Below are positions 45,999 through 55,675 of a DNA stretch of 57,970 nucleotides, one piece after another; position 1 is the first letter of the stretch, and each line of letters begins with the position of its first letter. This DNA is from Promethearchaeota archaeon (GTDB lineage Archaea > Asgardarchaeota > Lokiarchaeia > Sigyniarchaeales > SOKP01): positions 1-57,970 of the forward strand of contig JAUVXW010000030.1 of assembly GCA_030603385.1 (NCBI GenBank), in the 5' to 3' direction. The position numbers and the translations under genes were made by a program. Below the pieces are notes generated by a model. That model was not told the origin of the DNA. It did not search any database and saw nothing but the letters and a program-made list of their open reading frames with translations.

Positions 45999-46979
45999 TT
46001 ATTTTTTATCTAATTTCACTTTTCTTAAAGTTTCAAACGTTCCGTAACCACCTTTTATTCCATCCAGTTCAAAATTGCCTATTGATTGAACAAGTATAGA
46101 TTGGTTACCCTCACTATCTAAAAAGGGAACTGGTATTATTGGTCCAACATTAGCTTTCAACTGATGGTTTTCACCTAAAGCATCTACAATTTCAAGCTCT
46201 GAACTTACAGGAAGGATTCCATCTTCTCGAAACTTCTGATCAACGATATTAATTGTTTTCAATGGTATATTCACCCCATTTTTAAACAAAAATCCTCCTG
46301 TGGATAAACGGCCATCATCTGTAACTATTGCTGCTGGATTTATTCCTAAATTCTTATTGAACCACACTACATAATATAACCAATTACCTACTCCCGTCCA
46401 ATCTCTCACACCATAAGTATGGTCTCTTTGCCCAATAGTATTTTTTATAGGGAAATTTGTATTATTAATCTGAATATTTCCAGACAAATTAGCTATTTGT
46501 TCCCAGTGTTTATCTCCTGCTTTTTTGCCTATTTCTAATGATTCTGGAGTCATATTTTCACTATATTCATAAACTTTATTAATAGGATCGAAGTTAATAT
46601 CGATTTTTACTTTTAGAGTATTTGCAATTAATGTAGGGTTTTCACGGACTTTAGGTAAATCTTCAGAATTTTCTACAACAATCATGTTTCCTTGAAATCT
46701 GTAGTTCCATTGTGAGCTATTTTTACATTTATGAATAACACCACCAACTTGAAGGGAATTTGTATAGTCCTCAACTTTTTGAACTAAATTATATCCCGCT
46801 GCTGATGAGCCATTAGGTAAAAATAAAAAGTAAAAAGTCATTCCTTCTTGCTTATTGGGCTTAAATCCTAATCGTGTCATTCCTCCTAAACTATGTTCTT
46901 TACTATAAAAGACGAAATAGTAAGATTCATTCCATTCTGGATGGTCGGTACATTGATCAGAATGAGTTAAGGGTTCCAA
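45999..46979 (-). CDS. AttH/CrtC-like lipocalin-fold protein (DUF7064/7065-like)
   Basis: 326 aa, mostly beta strands, with the characteristic GQRDHTYGVRDWTGVGNWLYYVVWF segment (an RDHxxGxRDW-type motif). This motif is seen in the AttH/hydroxyneurosporene-synthase-like double-lipocalin proteins. No signal peptide. It follows the phosphotransferase-like gene by five bases in the minus direction, so they form a two-gene operon. It may bind or modify a hydrophobic compound; the substrate is unknown. Confidence 0.6.
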   Translation of the reverse strand: MEPLTHSDQCTDHPEWNESYYFVFYSKEHSLGGMTRLGFKPNKQEGMTFYFLFLPNGSSAAGYNLVQKVEDYTNSLQVGGVIHKCKNSSQWNYRFQGNMIVVENSEDLPKVRENPTLIANTLKVKIDINFDPINKVYEYSENMTPESLEIGKKAGDKHWEQIANLSGNIQINNTNFPIKNTIGQRDHTYGVRDWTGVGNWLYYVVWFNKNLGINPAAIVTDDGRLSTGGFLFKNGVNIPLKTINIVDQKFREDGILPVSSELEIVDALGENHQLKANVGPIIPVPFLDSEGNQSILVQSIGNFELDGIKGGYGTFETLRKVKLDKK

Positions 46980-46984
46980 TTTTT

Positions 46985-49717
46985 TTAGTCTCTCTCTTTT
47001 AAGTTTTGAGGTATAACTGTTCCATTATAACCATTTATTTTTACTATTTGACCCGTTTTAAAAATTTTGCTTGCATTTGTAATATTTGTTACTGCTGGGA
47101 TACCATATTCTCGTGAGACTACGGCTCCATGAGAAAGAATTCCACCAGTTTCTGTTATTAATCCACCGATTTTTGAAAAAACAGGAGTCCAACCAGGATC
47201 TGTTTGAGGTACAACTAGAATCTCTCCACTTCGTACAGTAGAAATGAGATTAATATCATGAAGGATGCGTATAGGTGCAGTAGTAATCCCCTGACTTGCG
47301 GGAAGACCATTAAAAATCGGGCTTTTCTCGTTATATTTTAACTCATCATCAAATTCTCGTGAACCCAAAAGGAACTTAGGAGGTATTTTGTTTTCATATA
47401 TTTTAAAATCTTCATAACGTTTAATTACTTCAGATGATATTTGTTGAATTTCCTGACTAGTATATTTGTCCAATGCCAATTTTTTAATTTCATGTTTACG
47501 GAGGAAAAAGATTTTATTCTCATCTGGTATTATTCCTCTTTTTGTAAAATTTTTCCCAATTTTTAAATAGGCATTTCTATTCATTGTAATCCATTTATCA
47601 AGGTTAAAGCGCTGATTCTCCCGAAATGATATGTATTTCTTACTATTTTTTAATATTGCGGAAAATATTTTCCATTTTAATATCCCAAATCGTTGGGATC
47701 TTATCTTTTTCTCTACAATCAAAGCAGTTCGCTTTCTTTTCTTAAAATTTATAGCTTTTATCGTATCCAGTTCTTCCCATTTATCTATAACTAACGATTT
47801 TAGGATATCAAAAACATTGTTCATTGGTGGTTCTTTCCACCGAGGGTAATATATTTCTCTGGTAAAGCCACGTACCCCATGTTCATTTAAAAATATTTCA
47901 AATTCACTTAAGAAATTTTGAAAAGATGGATCATTTTTTGTTGATAAAGTGTTATAAATCTCTGATGAATCTTGATTAGTGAATAATGATTTCAATGCCT
48001 GAGATTTATTAATGAGAGAAGCTAAATTATGGATTTTATCATTAGTTTCTGTTAATTTGTTTTTGAGCCCTGATATCAAAAATGGATATAGTTGATAACA
48101 TTCCTCCTTACTAATAAATCGAGTAAGAAGATATTGGACTAATAAATTCATCCCTATGTTATGGACAGGAATCCCATATCGAACAAGTCGAAAATGAGCA
48201 ATCATAATTCTATCTAAATCTTCAACTAAGCTAATAAGATCCTTTAGTTCGCCAATTTCTTGTAATTGATTTTCAAATTTTTTACAATAAGGAATAAATG
48301 ATTCTTGATTCCAATTTTCATACGCTTCAGCAGTTTTAGATATTGATCCGTTAGGATCATAGGAGCTTATCCTGAGCTCTGCAACTATTCGACTAATAAT
48401 ATGAAATGGAAGATTCTTTGTCGTAATTTTTCCATAAGGACCCGAACCTTCTGGAAAATAATTTAAAACATCTTCGTTACGAATAAATTTGGGTATTTCA
48501 TTCTCTACTTTTCTTTTTATCACATTGAGATTGAAATAAACATGGGCATTATATAATTTTAATAATTCAGTATCCATTCGCTTATAGCCCATTATATCGT
48601 TTAATTCTATATTAACTACTTTTGTTATATGATCTCCTAAAAGTTCAAAATAGAGCGGTGTGACATTATCATTCCAATAGTCATCTGAATATCCTCTGCT
48701 CCATAATATTTTAGGTGGAATAGGATCTGCCTTTATTGCTGTAACGGGTCGAGTTTGCAGAATATTAATTCGATTATCTTGATCTATAGCCCATTCAATG
48801 TCTTGAGGAATTCTATTAAACTTTTTTTCTATCTGAAGTCCTATTTTAGCAAGTTTTATAATATCACTATCAGAAAGAGACGGTTGTTGGGCTAAATCTT
48901 CGGATAATTCTATATACTCAATACCTCCATCAGATCCTTTAGATATTGGATGTGCTGCTAATCTTTTTCTACCTATTCGTCTATTAAGAATGTTAAGTGA
49001 TCCTCTCTTTAGTTTTCGAATAAAGAATTGATCTGGGCTAGCTTTTCCTTATACAATTGATTCTCCCAATCCAAAATTTGACTCAATTAATAATTCGTCA
49101 TTCTTATAAGTTATTGGATTTAAGGTAAATAAAACACCAGCAGACTTCGCAGATATCATCTTTTGCACAATAACAGCAATTTTAACCATCTCATGAGGGA
49201 TTTTGTTTTTATGTCTATATATAATTGCCCGACTTGTCCATAGTGACCCATAACATTTCTTAATATGCTTGAGAATTTGAGAAAAATCCCTCAAATTCAA
49301 ATATGTGTCATATTGTCCAGCAAACGAAGCAGATGGTAGATCTTCAGCGGTGGCTGATGATCGAACAGCAACATTATAAGAGGAAAATTCTTTATATTTC
49401 AATTCTAATTCATTAACTAGTTCTGAGGGAAATTCGCTATTCTTAATTGAGTCATGAATAGTCTTAGAACATTTTTCAATAGTTTCATAATTATTGAACA
49501 CGATTTTTAATAAAGATTCTTGTATTATATCATCAAGATTATTAAAACTCACAAATTCATTATACGCATTAGTTCTAATAACAAAACCTTCAGGAACAGG
49601 GAATTTATATTGAATTAATTTGCTTAAATTAGCTGCTTTATTTCCTACTTCTAAATTATCATAATCCAATTGATTTAAATCCGCAATAAAAGATACTTGA
49701 TTTGACATAAATGACAA
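46985..49717 (-). pseudogene. PEP-synthase/rifampin-phosphotransferase-like dikinase with one in-frame TAA
   Basis: A single 910-codon frame broken only by TAA at 49051-49049 (codon 223). Before it is the ATP-grasp domain (SSATAEDLPSASFAGQYDT, then SAGVLFTLNP, then GLGESIV). Directly after it the frame reads GKASPDQFFI and continues to a C-terminal swivelling phospho-His domain (GGILSHGAVVSREYGIPAV). In homologues a Ser is usual at the stop position (V-S-G), so TCA to TAA explains it. There is no PEP-binding TIM barrel; the ATP-grasp/linker/His-domain plan and length fit rifampin-phosphotransferase-like enzymes. It could be a young pseudogene, a readthrough gene or a base error. Confidence 0.75.
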
Positions 49718-49841
49718 TAAAAATTAGGAATTATAATTAATTTAATTGTTATATGATCATTTATTTATAAATTTCCTTTATAATTAGTTTCACTCTGGTC
49801 AAAATAAAAATTACCATGCAAATTTCTATTGTTGTTTAGAA

Positions 49842-49850
49842 AAATTTATA
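49842..49850 (+). promoter_or_regulatory. TATA-like box upstream of rpl37ae
   Basis: AATTTATAG lies about 55-60 bases upstream of the ATG at 49905, a plausible archaeal box A for a new transcript after the minus-strand insertion. Assigned by motif only. Confidence 0.35.
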
Positions 49851-49904
49851 GTTTACCCTAAGTTTTAATATAACATCAATTATTAAAAACGATTTTGTGA
49901 TAAA

Positions 49905-50186
49905 ATGGGAAAGCGAACGGGAATCACTGGTAAATACGGTGCTCGTTATGGGAGTACTTTACGAAAAAGAACTCGTTTAATTTTAGAAAAAATGAAAGGA
50001 GATATTAAATGCCCTAGGTGTGAAACTAGAGGATCTATACATAGAATATCAACCGGTATTTGGTATTGTAGAAAATGTGATGCTCGATTTACTGGTGGTG
50101 CATATTTCATCGAAACTCCTAGAGGCGCCGAATCCTTTAGAATTTCTAAACGTAAGCAAAGAGAATTAGAAATTGTTGAAGAATAA
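49905..50186 (+). CDS. rpl37ae: Ribosomal protein L37Ae (eL43)
   Basis: 93 aa starting MGKRTGITGKYGARYGSTLRKR, with the zinc ribbon CPRCETRGSIHR...WYCRKCDARFTGGAY. Full length. In archaea it normally follows rrp42 directly; here the two are separated by 3.97 kb. Its stop overlaps the start of pcc1 (TAATG). Confidence 0.97.
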   Translation: MGKRTGITGKYGARYGSTLRKRTRLILEKMKGDIKCPRCETRGSIHRISTGIWYCRKCDARFTGGAYFIETPRGAESFRISKRKQRELEIVEE

Positions 50187-50452
50187 TGAATAAAAATTTT
50201 ACAATTGAATCAATAATAGAATTAAACTTTAATGATTCTCAGATAAGAGATATTTCTTATAACTCGTTTATTCCTGAAATTAAAAAATTACAAACAAATC
50301 GATCTAAAGTATTAGTAGAAAAACAAAATAATTGTAAGTTAGTCTTTAAGGTCGAATCTTGTGATATCACGGCGTTTCGAGCTAGTATGAATGAAATTAT
50401 TAGTTTTGGAAAAGTCATTGATAATACCTTACAAATAGCAGAAATTTCTTAA
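50186..50452 (+). CDS. pcc1: KEOPS subunit Pcc1
   Basis: 88 aa of the CTAG/Pcc1 fold, ending FKVESCDITAFRASMNEIISFGKVIDNTLQI, typical of this dimerisation subunit of the KEOPS tRNA t6A complex. Translationally coupled to rpl37ae. Its presence links to cgi121 and sua5 further downstream. Confidence 0.8.
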   Translation: MNKNFTIESIIELNFNDSQIRDISYNSFIPEIKKLQTNRSKVLVEKQNNCKLVFKVESCDITAFRASMNEIISFGKVIDNTLQIAEIS

Positions 50453-50511
50453 AATAAAGAAATATTACTACAATACTATTATAGAATAAATTTTAGAATA
50501 AGAAAAGAAAA

Positions 50512-50874
50512 ATGTCAATCAATTTAAACAATCTTGATGAAGAACAAAGAAATAAAATCCAAAATCTAGCGAACTTACAACAAACCTATGAAATTATCAA
50601 TACCCAAAAAAATCAAACAGAATCCCATCGTAGAGAAACCGAATTTGCAATAGAAGAATTGGAAAAAGTCGACGCGGACACACCAGTTTTTAAGTCACTT
50701 GGCGGAATAATGTTGAAAAGTGAAAAGAATAAGCTTCTAGATGAGAAAAAAAGTCTAAAAGTAACTCTTGAAATGAGATTAAAAACATTAGACCAAAAAA
50801 AATCAAGATTGGAAAATCAAATTACAACATTGAGTAATTCTATCCAAGCTGATCTTCAAAATAAAAGCGGCTAA
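50512..50874 (+). CDS. pfdB: Prefoldin beta subunit
   Basis: 120 aa with two coiled coils joined by the beta hairpin TPVFKSLGGIMLKSEKNKLL, the hallmark of beta-class prefoldin. It is a chaperone that hands unfolded proteins to the thermosome. It sits in the usual archaeal context after rpl37ae and pcc1. Confidence 0.92.
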   Translation: MSINLNNLDEEQRNKIQNLANLQQTYEIINTQKNQTESHRRETEFAIEELEKVDADTPVFKSLGGIMLKSEKNKLLDEKKSLKVTLEMRLKTLDQKKSRLENQITTLSNSIQADLQNKSG

Positions 50875-50882
50875 ACAACTTC

Positions 50883-51887
50883 ATGTTATATTCTAAATAT
50901 GAAGATTTTTTAACCTTTTTAAAGGGTAAAAAAATCCTTATTACAACTCATGATTTAGTTGATATTGATGGGTTTGTATCTTGTTATGCTTTAAGATTCT
51001 TTTTAATCCAACATTGTAACAAACCGATATCAATCTTTTTCTCAGAACTCTCAAAGCATACAAAAAATTTTATGCTTAGATTTTCAGAAAAATTCCCTGA
51101 ATTTCATTTTAACCATAAAAGTGAAGTAAATTTTTCTGAATTCGACGTATGCATAATAAATGATACAAATGATTTAAGTCAAATACAATTTAATTGTAGT
51201 AAAACCATTAAATTAGAAATTCCTTATATATTTATAGATCACCACCATTTTGGTAAAAATATTTTAAAAAATGGAAATATTTCTTCACTAAATTTAATAA
51301 ATGATAATGTTTCTTCAACTACTGAAATTATTTTAGAGTTGTTTGAATATTATAGCCAAAATTTAACAACCCCCTATAAAAATCTCATAGTTACTGCCAT
51401 TTTAACTGATTCTGGTTTTTTTAAATATGGAAACAATCAAACGATTAAAAAAGTGAGCAATTTATTAGATGAAGAAGTGAATTTTCAACAACTACTATTA
51501 ATGTTAAAAACTGATGTTGATATTTCAGAGAGGATTGCTAAAATAAAAGGGTTACAGAGAGTAAAGTTAATTCGTAAAGGAGATTATTTAATTGGAATTA
51601 GTAATGTTAGTAGTTTTGGAGCCAGTGTTGCATCGATGTTAATAAAAACTGGATTTGACATCAGTATTATTTATTCAAAGGAAAAAGATAAGAATATGAT
51701 TAATAGTAGAGCAAAAAAAAGCATTTGTATGAAAACTGGATTACATCTAGGGAAAATTTTTGAAGAAATATCAGAATATTCTGAAGGAAGTGGTGGAGGA
51801 CATGATGGCGCTGCGGCTTTAACCTTTAAAGCAGATTTCGATACAGTTCTTCTTAAAATTGTTGAAAGAATAAAACATTTTTTATAA
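50883..51887 (+). CDS. DHH-family phosphoesterase
   Basis: 334 aa. The N-terminal DHH part reads ILITTHDLVDIDGFVS (a variant of the usual HxxxDxDxxxS) and IFIDHHHFGK, the DHH motif. The C-terminal DHHA1 domain has GGGHDGAAALTF. A metal-dependent phosphodiesterase acting on nucleotides or ssDNA ends (nanoRNase/RecJ-like) is likely. It starts eight bases after pfdB, so it is probably the last gene of that operon. Confidence 0.85.
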   Translation: MLYSKYEDFLTFLKGKKILITTHDLVDIDGFVSCYALRFFLIQHCNKPISIFFSELSKHTKNFMLRFSEKFPEFHFNHKSEVNFSEFDVCIINDTNDLSQIQFNCSKTIKLEIPYIFIDHHHFGKNILKNGNISSLNLINDNVSSTTEIILELFEYYSQNLTTPYKNLIVTAILTDSGFFKYGNNQTIKKVSNLLDEEVNFQQLLLMLKTDVDISERIAKIKGLQRVKLIRKGDYLIGISNVSSFGASVASMLIKTGFDISIIYSKEKDKNMINSRAKKSICMKTGLHLGKIFEEISEYSEGSGGGHDGAAALTFKADFDTVLLKIVERIKHFL

Positions 51888-51950
51888 TCTAAATTTTAAA
51901 TCATTAAACATTATTATAATTCAAAGCTGAATTAAGATTTCATATTAAAC

Positions 51951-52796
51951 ATGGATTTAATAAGATTTGAAAAGTTTTATTATCGTTATAAAGGAAATGA
52001 AGAATATGCTCTAAATAACATTAATTTAAGGATAGAAGAAGATAACTTTATTTTGTTATGTGGAGAAACTGGTTCTGGAAAAACAACCTTAATTAGATGC
52101 ATGAATGGTTTAATCCCCCAATTTTATTCTGGTTTTTATAAGGGAAAAGTTTTTGTAAATGAAAAAGATACAATCAATACTCCTATTGCAAAATTATCTA
52201 CTGATGTCGGCATAGTATTTCAAAATCCGGAGAATCAATTAATCGCTATGAATGTAGAACATGAAATAGCATTTGGACTAGAAAATTTAGGTGTTCCTCC
52301 AAAAGAAATCTCAAAAAGGATAAAAGAAAGTACCTCGTTAACCGAAATTGAACATATTTTAGATAAAGCACCATTCGAATTAAGTGGTGGAGAACAACAA
52401 CGAGTTGCTATTGCTTCAATCTTAGTCTTAGAACCCAAAATTCTAATATTGGATGAGCCAACAGCTTTATTAGACCCTTATATGGCAAAAAAAATCATTA
52501 ATTTGATAAAAGAAATTCAAGTTGAAAGAAATCTTACAATTATGATAAGTGAACATCGATTGGACTTAGTACTTCCGTTTGCAGATCAAATGATCTTGAT
52601 GAGGAATGGAGAAGCCATTGAACATGATTCTCGTGATGATGTGCTTAATGGAATAAACTTTCAAAATTTGATGTTAAATAAACCTGTGATTTACACAATA
52701 TTCAAAAGATTAAGAAACGAAAACTTATTTTTTGGAAAAATACCCGCTTCAATTCCGGCTGCAATAGATTCCATGAAAAAATTACAATCAGAATAA
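51951..52796 (+). CDS. ecfA: ECF transporter ATPase A
   Basis: Cobalt/vitamin ECF-type ABC ATPase. Walker A CGETGSGKTT at ~37-46, the EcfA-type FQNPENQL (Q-loop), signature LSGGEQQRV, Walker B ILILDEPTAL, and the H-switch in ISEHRLDL. 281 aa. First gene of ecfA-ecfA'-ecfT; no S component is visible in the window, so this is a shared (group II) module or its S subunit is elsewhere. Confidence 0.93.
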   Translation: MDLIRFEKFYYRYKGNEEYALNNINLRIEEDNFILLCGETGSGKTTLIRCMNGLIPQFYSGFYKGKVFVNEKDTINTPIAKLSTDVGIVFQNPENQLIAMNVEHEIAFGLENLGVPPKEISKRIKESTSLTEIEHILDKAPFELSGGEQQRVAIASILVLEPKILILDEPTALLDPYMAKKIINLIKEIQVERNLTIMISEHRLDLVLPFADQMILMRNGEAIEHDSRDDVLNGINFQNLMLNKPVIYTIFKRLRNENLFFGKIPASIPAAIDSMKKLQSE

Positions 52797-52798
52797 AG

Positions 52799-53671
52799 GT
52801 GCTTACTATATCGAAAGATTTACCATTAATTATTATTGAAGATGTCGACTATGTTTATCCAAATGGCACTGTAGCCTTGAAAAATATTAATTTAAATGTT
52901 CATAAAGGAGAAATGTTAGGAATAATGGGTAAAAATGGAGCCGGGAAAACAACTCTTATTCGAACCTTGAATGGATTAATTAGACCAACATCAGGTGATA
53001 TTTACATCAACAATGAAAACACTAATTCTAAAAGTATAGCAGAGTTATCAAAAAATATAGGTTTAATTTTTCAAAATCCTTCTCATCAGCTATTTGCTAA
53101 CTCTGTTGAGGATGAAATTAATTTCTCTTTAAAAAATCTTTATCTGAATAAGGAAGAGCTTCAAATAAAAACAAATGAAATCTTAAAAAATTTTAACCTT
53201 GACAAATACCGAGATAGATCTCCTTTAAACTTATCAGGAGGGGAGTCCAAAAAATTAGCTATTGCTTCAATAATTTGCAGAGCTCCAGAAATCTTAGTAT
53301 TCGATGAACCTACTCTAGGTCAAGATGCTAGAGAAATTGAATCTTTCATTAAATTAATCAATACTGAGAAGGAAGAAGGCAAAACCATAATTATTATAAC
53401 TCATAATGTTGAATTTGCTTTTGAATTTATCCCTAGGACAATTTTGATGGAGAGTGGGGAAATTATTGCTGATGGTCCTACACAAAATGTGTTAAATAAT
53501 AACTTTTTAACTGAAAGATCATCATTAATTCTACCTCAAACTCGACAATTATCTTTAGCTCTACAAAAAATAGGATTCCAAGATATCAATAAAGCTGTTT
53601 CAAAAAATGATATTACCGAATATCTAATTAATTTTTTGAGGAATAAAACCACTATTGTTCAGGAGGAGTAA
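52799..53671 (+). CDS. ecfA2: ECF transporter ATPase A'
   Basis: GTG start two bases after the first ATPase. Walker A MGKNGAGKTT at ~43-52, FQNPSHQLF, signature LSGGESKKL (variant), Walker B ILVFDEPTLG, and the switch His in IITHNVEF. 290 aa. It pairs with the preceding ATPase to drive EcfT. Confidence 0.93.
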   Translation: MLTISKDLPLIIIEDVDYVYPNGTVALKNINLNVHKGEMLGIMGKNGAGKTTLIRTLNGLIRPTSGDIYINNENTNSKSIAELSKNIGLIFQNPSHQLFANSVEDEINFSLKNLYLNKEELQIKTNEILKNFNLDKYRDRSPLNLSGGESKKLAIASIICRAPEILVFDEPTLGQDAREIESFIKLINTEKEEGKTIIIITHNVEFAFEFIPRTILMESGEIIADGPTQNVLNNNFLTERSSLILPQTRQLSLALQKIGFQDINKAVSKNDITEYLINFLRNKTTIVQEE

Positions 53672-53677
53672 AATTAT

Positions 53678-54445
53678 ATGTCATTAGAATTTCTCAATGC
53701 TTTTAAATTTATGAAAAAAGAATCTTTTCTACATAATTTAGATCCAAGAGCTAAATTAGTACTTGCACTAACATACACTATTAGTGCCTTATTATTCAAT
53801 CAAATTATTCCTTTACTCATTATTTTTTTGAGTTTAATCCCTTTAGTTATTTTTGGCAAAATTTTAAAACAGTGGATTAAAAGTATTCATGGATTATCAT
53901 TCTTAGTTCTCTTTATAATTATATTAAACACGTTATTCATGTCCTTATCTTTTGCTATAGCTATGATATTGAGAATTTGTATCATGGTATCGGCATTTTC
54001 AATCTTCTTTTTAACAGTAGATCCAAACGATTTAGCTCTTTCTTTGATATCTATGAAATTTCCATATGAATTTGCTTTCTCCTTTTCTTTAGCGTTTAGG
54101 TTTGTGCCAACTATTGCTAATGAAGCCCAAAATATCATCGATGCTCAACAAAGTAGAGGATATGAGATGCAAAAAAAAGGATTTATTAATCAAATCAAAA
54201 ACCTCTTTCCTTTATTAATCCCATTAATTATATGTTCAATTAAAAGAGCTTTTAATGTAGCGGAAGCTTTAGAATCAAGAGCCTTTGGAAGTAAAAAAGA
54301 ACGTTCATATTATTATACAATTAAATTTTCATTAAAAGATTGGATTTTTACAATTTATTTGATACTAATTCTTATAATATTTATTTTTGTTAAAATCCAA
54401 TTCAGTGTAATGCCTGATTGGCTTGTTTGGAGACTCCCTGTATGA
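53678..54445 (+). CDS. ecfT: ECF transporter transmembrane protein EcfT
   Basis: 255 aa with five or six membrane helices and the coupling-helix motifs SRGYEM and ALESRAFGS (A-R-G type), which contact the two ATPases. Strong GGAGGAG ribosome-binding site. The stop overlaps the start of the next gene (ATGA). Confidence 0.93.
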   Translation: MSLEFLNAFKFMKKESFLHNLDPRAKLVLALTYTISALLFNQIIPLLIIFLSLIPLVIFGKILKQWIKSIHGLSFLVLFIIILNTLFMSLSFAIAMILRICIMVSAFSIFFLTVDPNDLALSLISMKFPYEFAFSFSLAFRFVPTIANEAQNIIDAQQSRGYEMQKKGFINQIKNLFPLLIPLIICSIKRAFNVAEALESRAFGSKKERSYYYTIKFSLKDWIFTIYLILILIIFIFVKIQFSVMPDWLVWRLPV

Positions 54446-55131
54446 TTGTAAGAGACTTTTATATTGAAGCAATGAAATTAAGATATTTTGTTGGAATAAA
54501 TCAAATTAAATTTGACTTAAATCAATTTTTAAAAGCTAATGAAATACATGATGAAGAAGAAGCTTTAAATTATGTATTTAATATAATTGAGGAACTCCAA
54601 GATAAAAATAAAGAGTCAACCATACAATTTATTAGCGATAAATATGTTTTAAATCAAGATCATATCTTTATTGCATGTTATTATATGCAAAAAGCTTTTT
54701 TTCATAAAACTCACATTTCAAATAAAAAAAATATTGAATTACTGTTATACTTATCAACAAGCAGGCAAATAAGTAAAGGTTTTGAATCATTTGGCATTGA
54801 TTATTATGATTTAAAGGAAGGAAACATAATAATCTGTATTGTTTCACCAATTGATAACCTAAATAAAATAAACAAGGAGATCTTACAAATATTAGATGTC
54901 AATGAGATAGATTTAACAATAAATATCTTAACAATTGAAAAGATCAATACAATCATTAACAACTATGAATTTTCTGACTTGCAAATCAAATCTGTTTTAA
55001 ACTCTTATGGGAATAAGAAAAATAATATAACAGATTTCAAAAATAATTTAGAATCTTTATCTTTGGTAATATCTGATTTAATTTGCGAGAAAATGGCTCT
55101 TCTGAATCTAGAAAAAACAAAAATGGATTAA
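54442..55131 (+). CDS. cgi121: KEOPS subunit Cgi121
   Basis: ATG 54442 overlaps the ecfT stop. The core pattern IQFISDKYVLNQDHIFIACYY and KNIELLLYLSTSRQISKGFESFGI is characteristic of Cgi121/TPRKB (LLYLSxSRQI..AI..FG). Cgi121 binds the tRNA acceptor end for t6A synthesis. The protein has a ~60-residue C-terminal extension (229 aa) beyond the usual size. Confidence 0.82.
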   Translation: MIVRDFYIEAMKLRYFVGINQIKFDLNQFLKANEIHDEEEALNYVFNIIEELQDKNKESTIQFISDKYVLNQDHIFIACYYMQKAFFHKTHISNKKNIELLLYLSTSRQISKGFESFGIDYYDLKEGNIIICIVSPIDNLNKINKEILQILDVNEIDLTINILTIEKINTIINNYEFSDLQIKSVLNSYGNKKNNITDFKNNLESLSLVISDLICEKMALLNLEKTKMD

Positions 55132-55139
55132 AGTAACTT

Positions 55140-55667
55140 TTATAGATTCCCTATTCTAATAATATCATTTCTTTCTAAAAAAGACACACCACAAAAATTA
55201 CCTAATACCTCAAGTCTAATAACTTTATCTGGATTTTCAAGATCAACCTTATTATTTAGTAGGTTAGCAATTCGTTCAATTACATTATTCCTTTCTATTT
55301 TTTCATGCTTTCTCCTTTTTAATACTATTTTGAAAGAATCTCCCTCTTTTATAAAAGCCTTAGAATGTTCTTGTATTAGATTAACTAATATTTTAGTGTT
55401 AGTTTCACATACAAAATCAATGGGAATAATTTTTAGGATAAATTGAAAAAAATGAGGATTATTTTTCAATATTTGTCGAATTTTTAGAATTACTCTTTTA
55501 GCATCTATGTTGGTTAAAGCAGTAATTAACCCAGGAAACGTTAACCTTGAAATTATTGGATAATTATCACCGCATATTAATAGGGTAAACCACATTTCAG
55601 TAGTGGCGTTCCTCTCATTAAACCTAGATGTTGAGATTAGTAAATTAAAATTTTTCGTGTATACCAC
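55140..55667 (-). CDS. THUMP-domain protein (Tan1-like)
   Basis: 175 aa. An N-terminal ferredoxin-like half and a THUMP region (ILVNLIQEHSKAFIKEGDSFKIVLKRRKHEKIERNNVI...VDLENPDKVIRLEVLG) match the archaeal Tan1-like proteins that bind tRNA for N4-acetylcytidine formation. It follows the Sua5 gene by eight bases in the minus direction. Confidence 0.8.
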   Translation of the reverse strand: MVYTKNFNLLISTSRFNERNATTEMWFTLLICGDNYPIISRLTFPGLITALTNIDAKRVILKIRQILKNNPHFFQFILKIIPIDFVCETNTKILVNLIQEHSKAFIKEGDSFKIVLKRRKHEKIERNNVIERIANLLNNKVDLENPDKVIRLEVLGNFCGVSFLERNDIIRIGNL

Positions 55668-55675
55668 TCTCTTTT

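Noticed and set aside
49049..49051. An additional mini-intron at the dikinase stop
   Set aside because: Alignment around GLGESIV-stop-GKASPD shows no extra residues; it is a single-codon nonsense.
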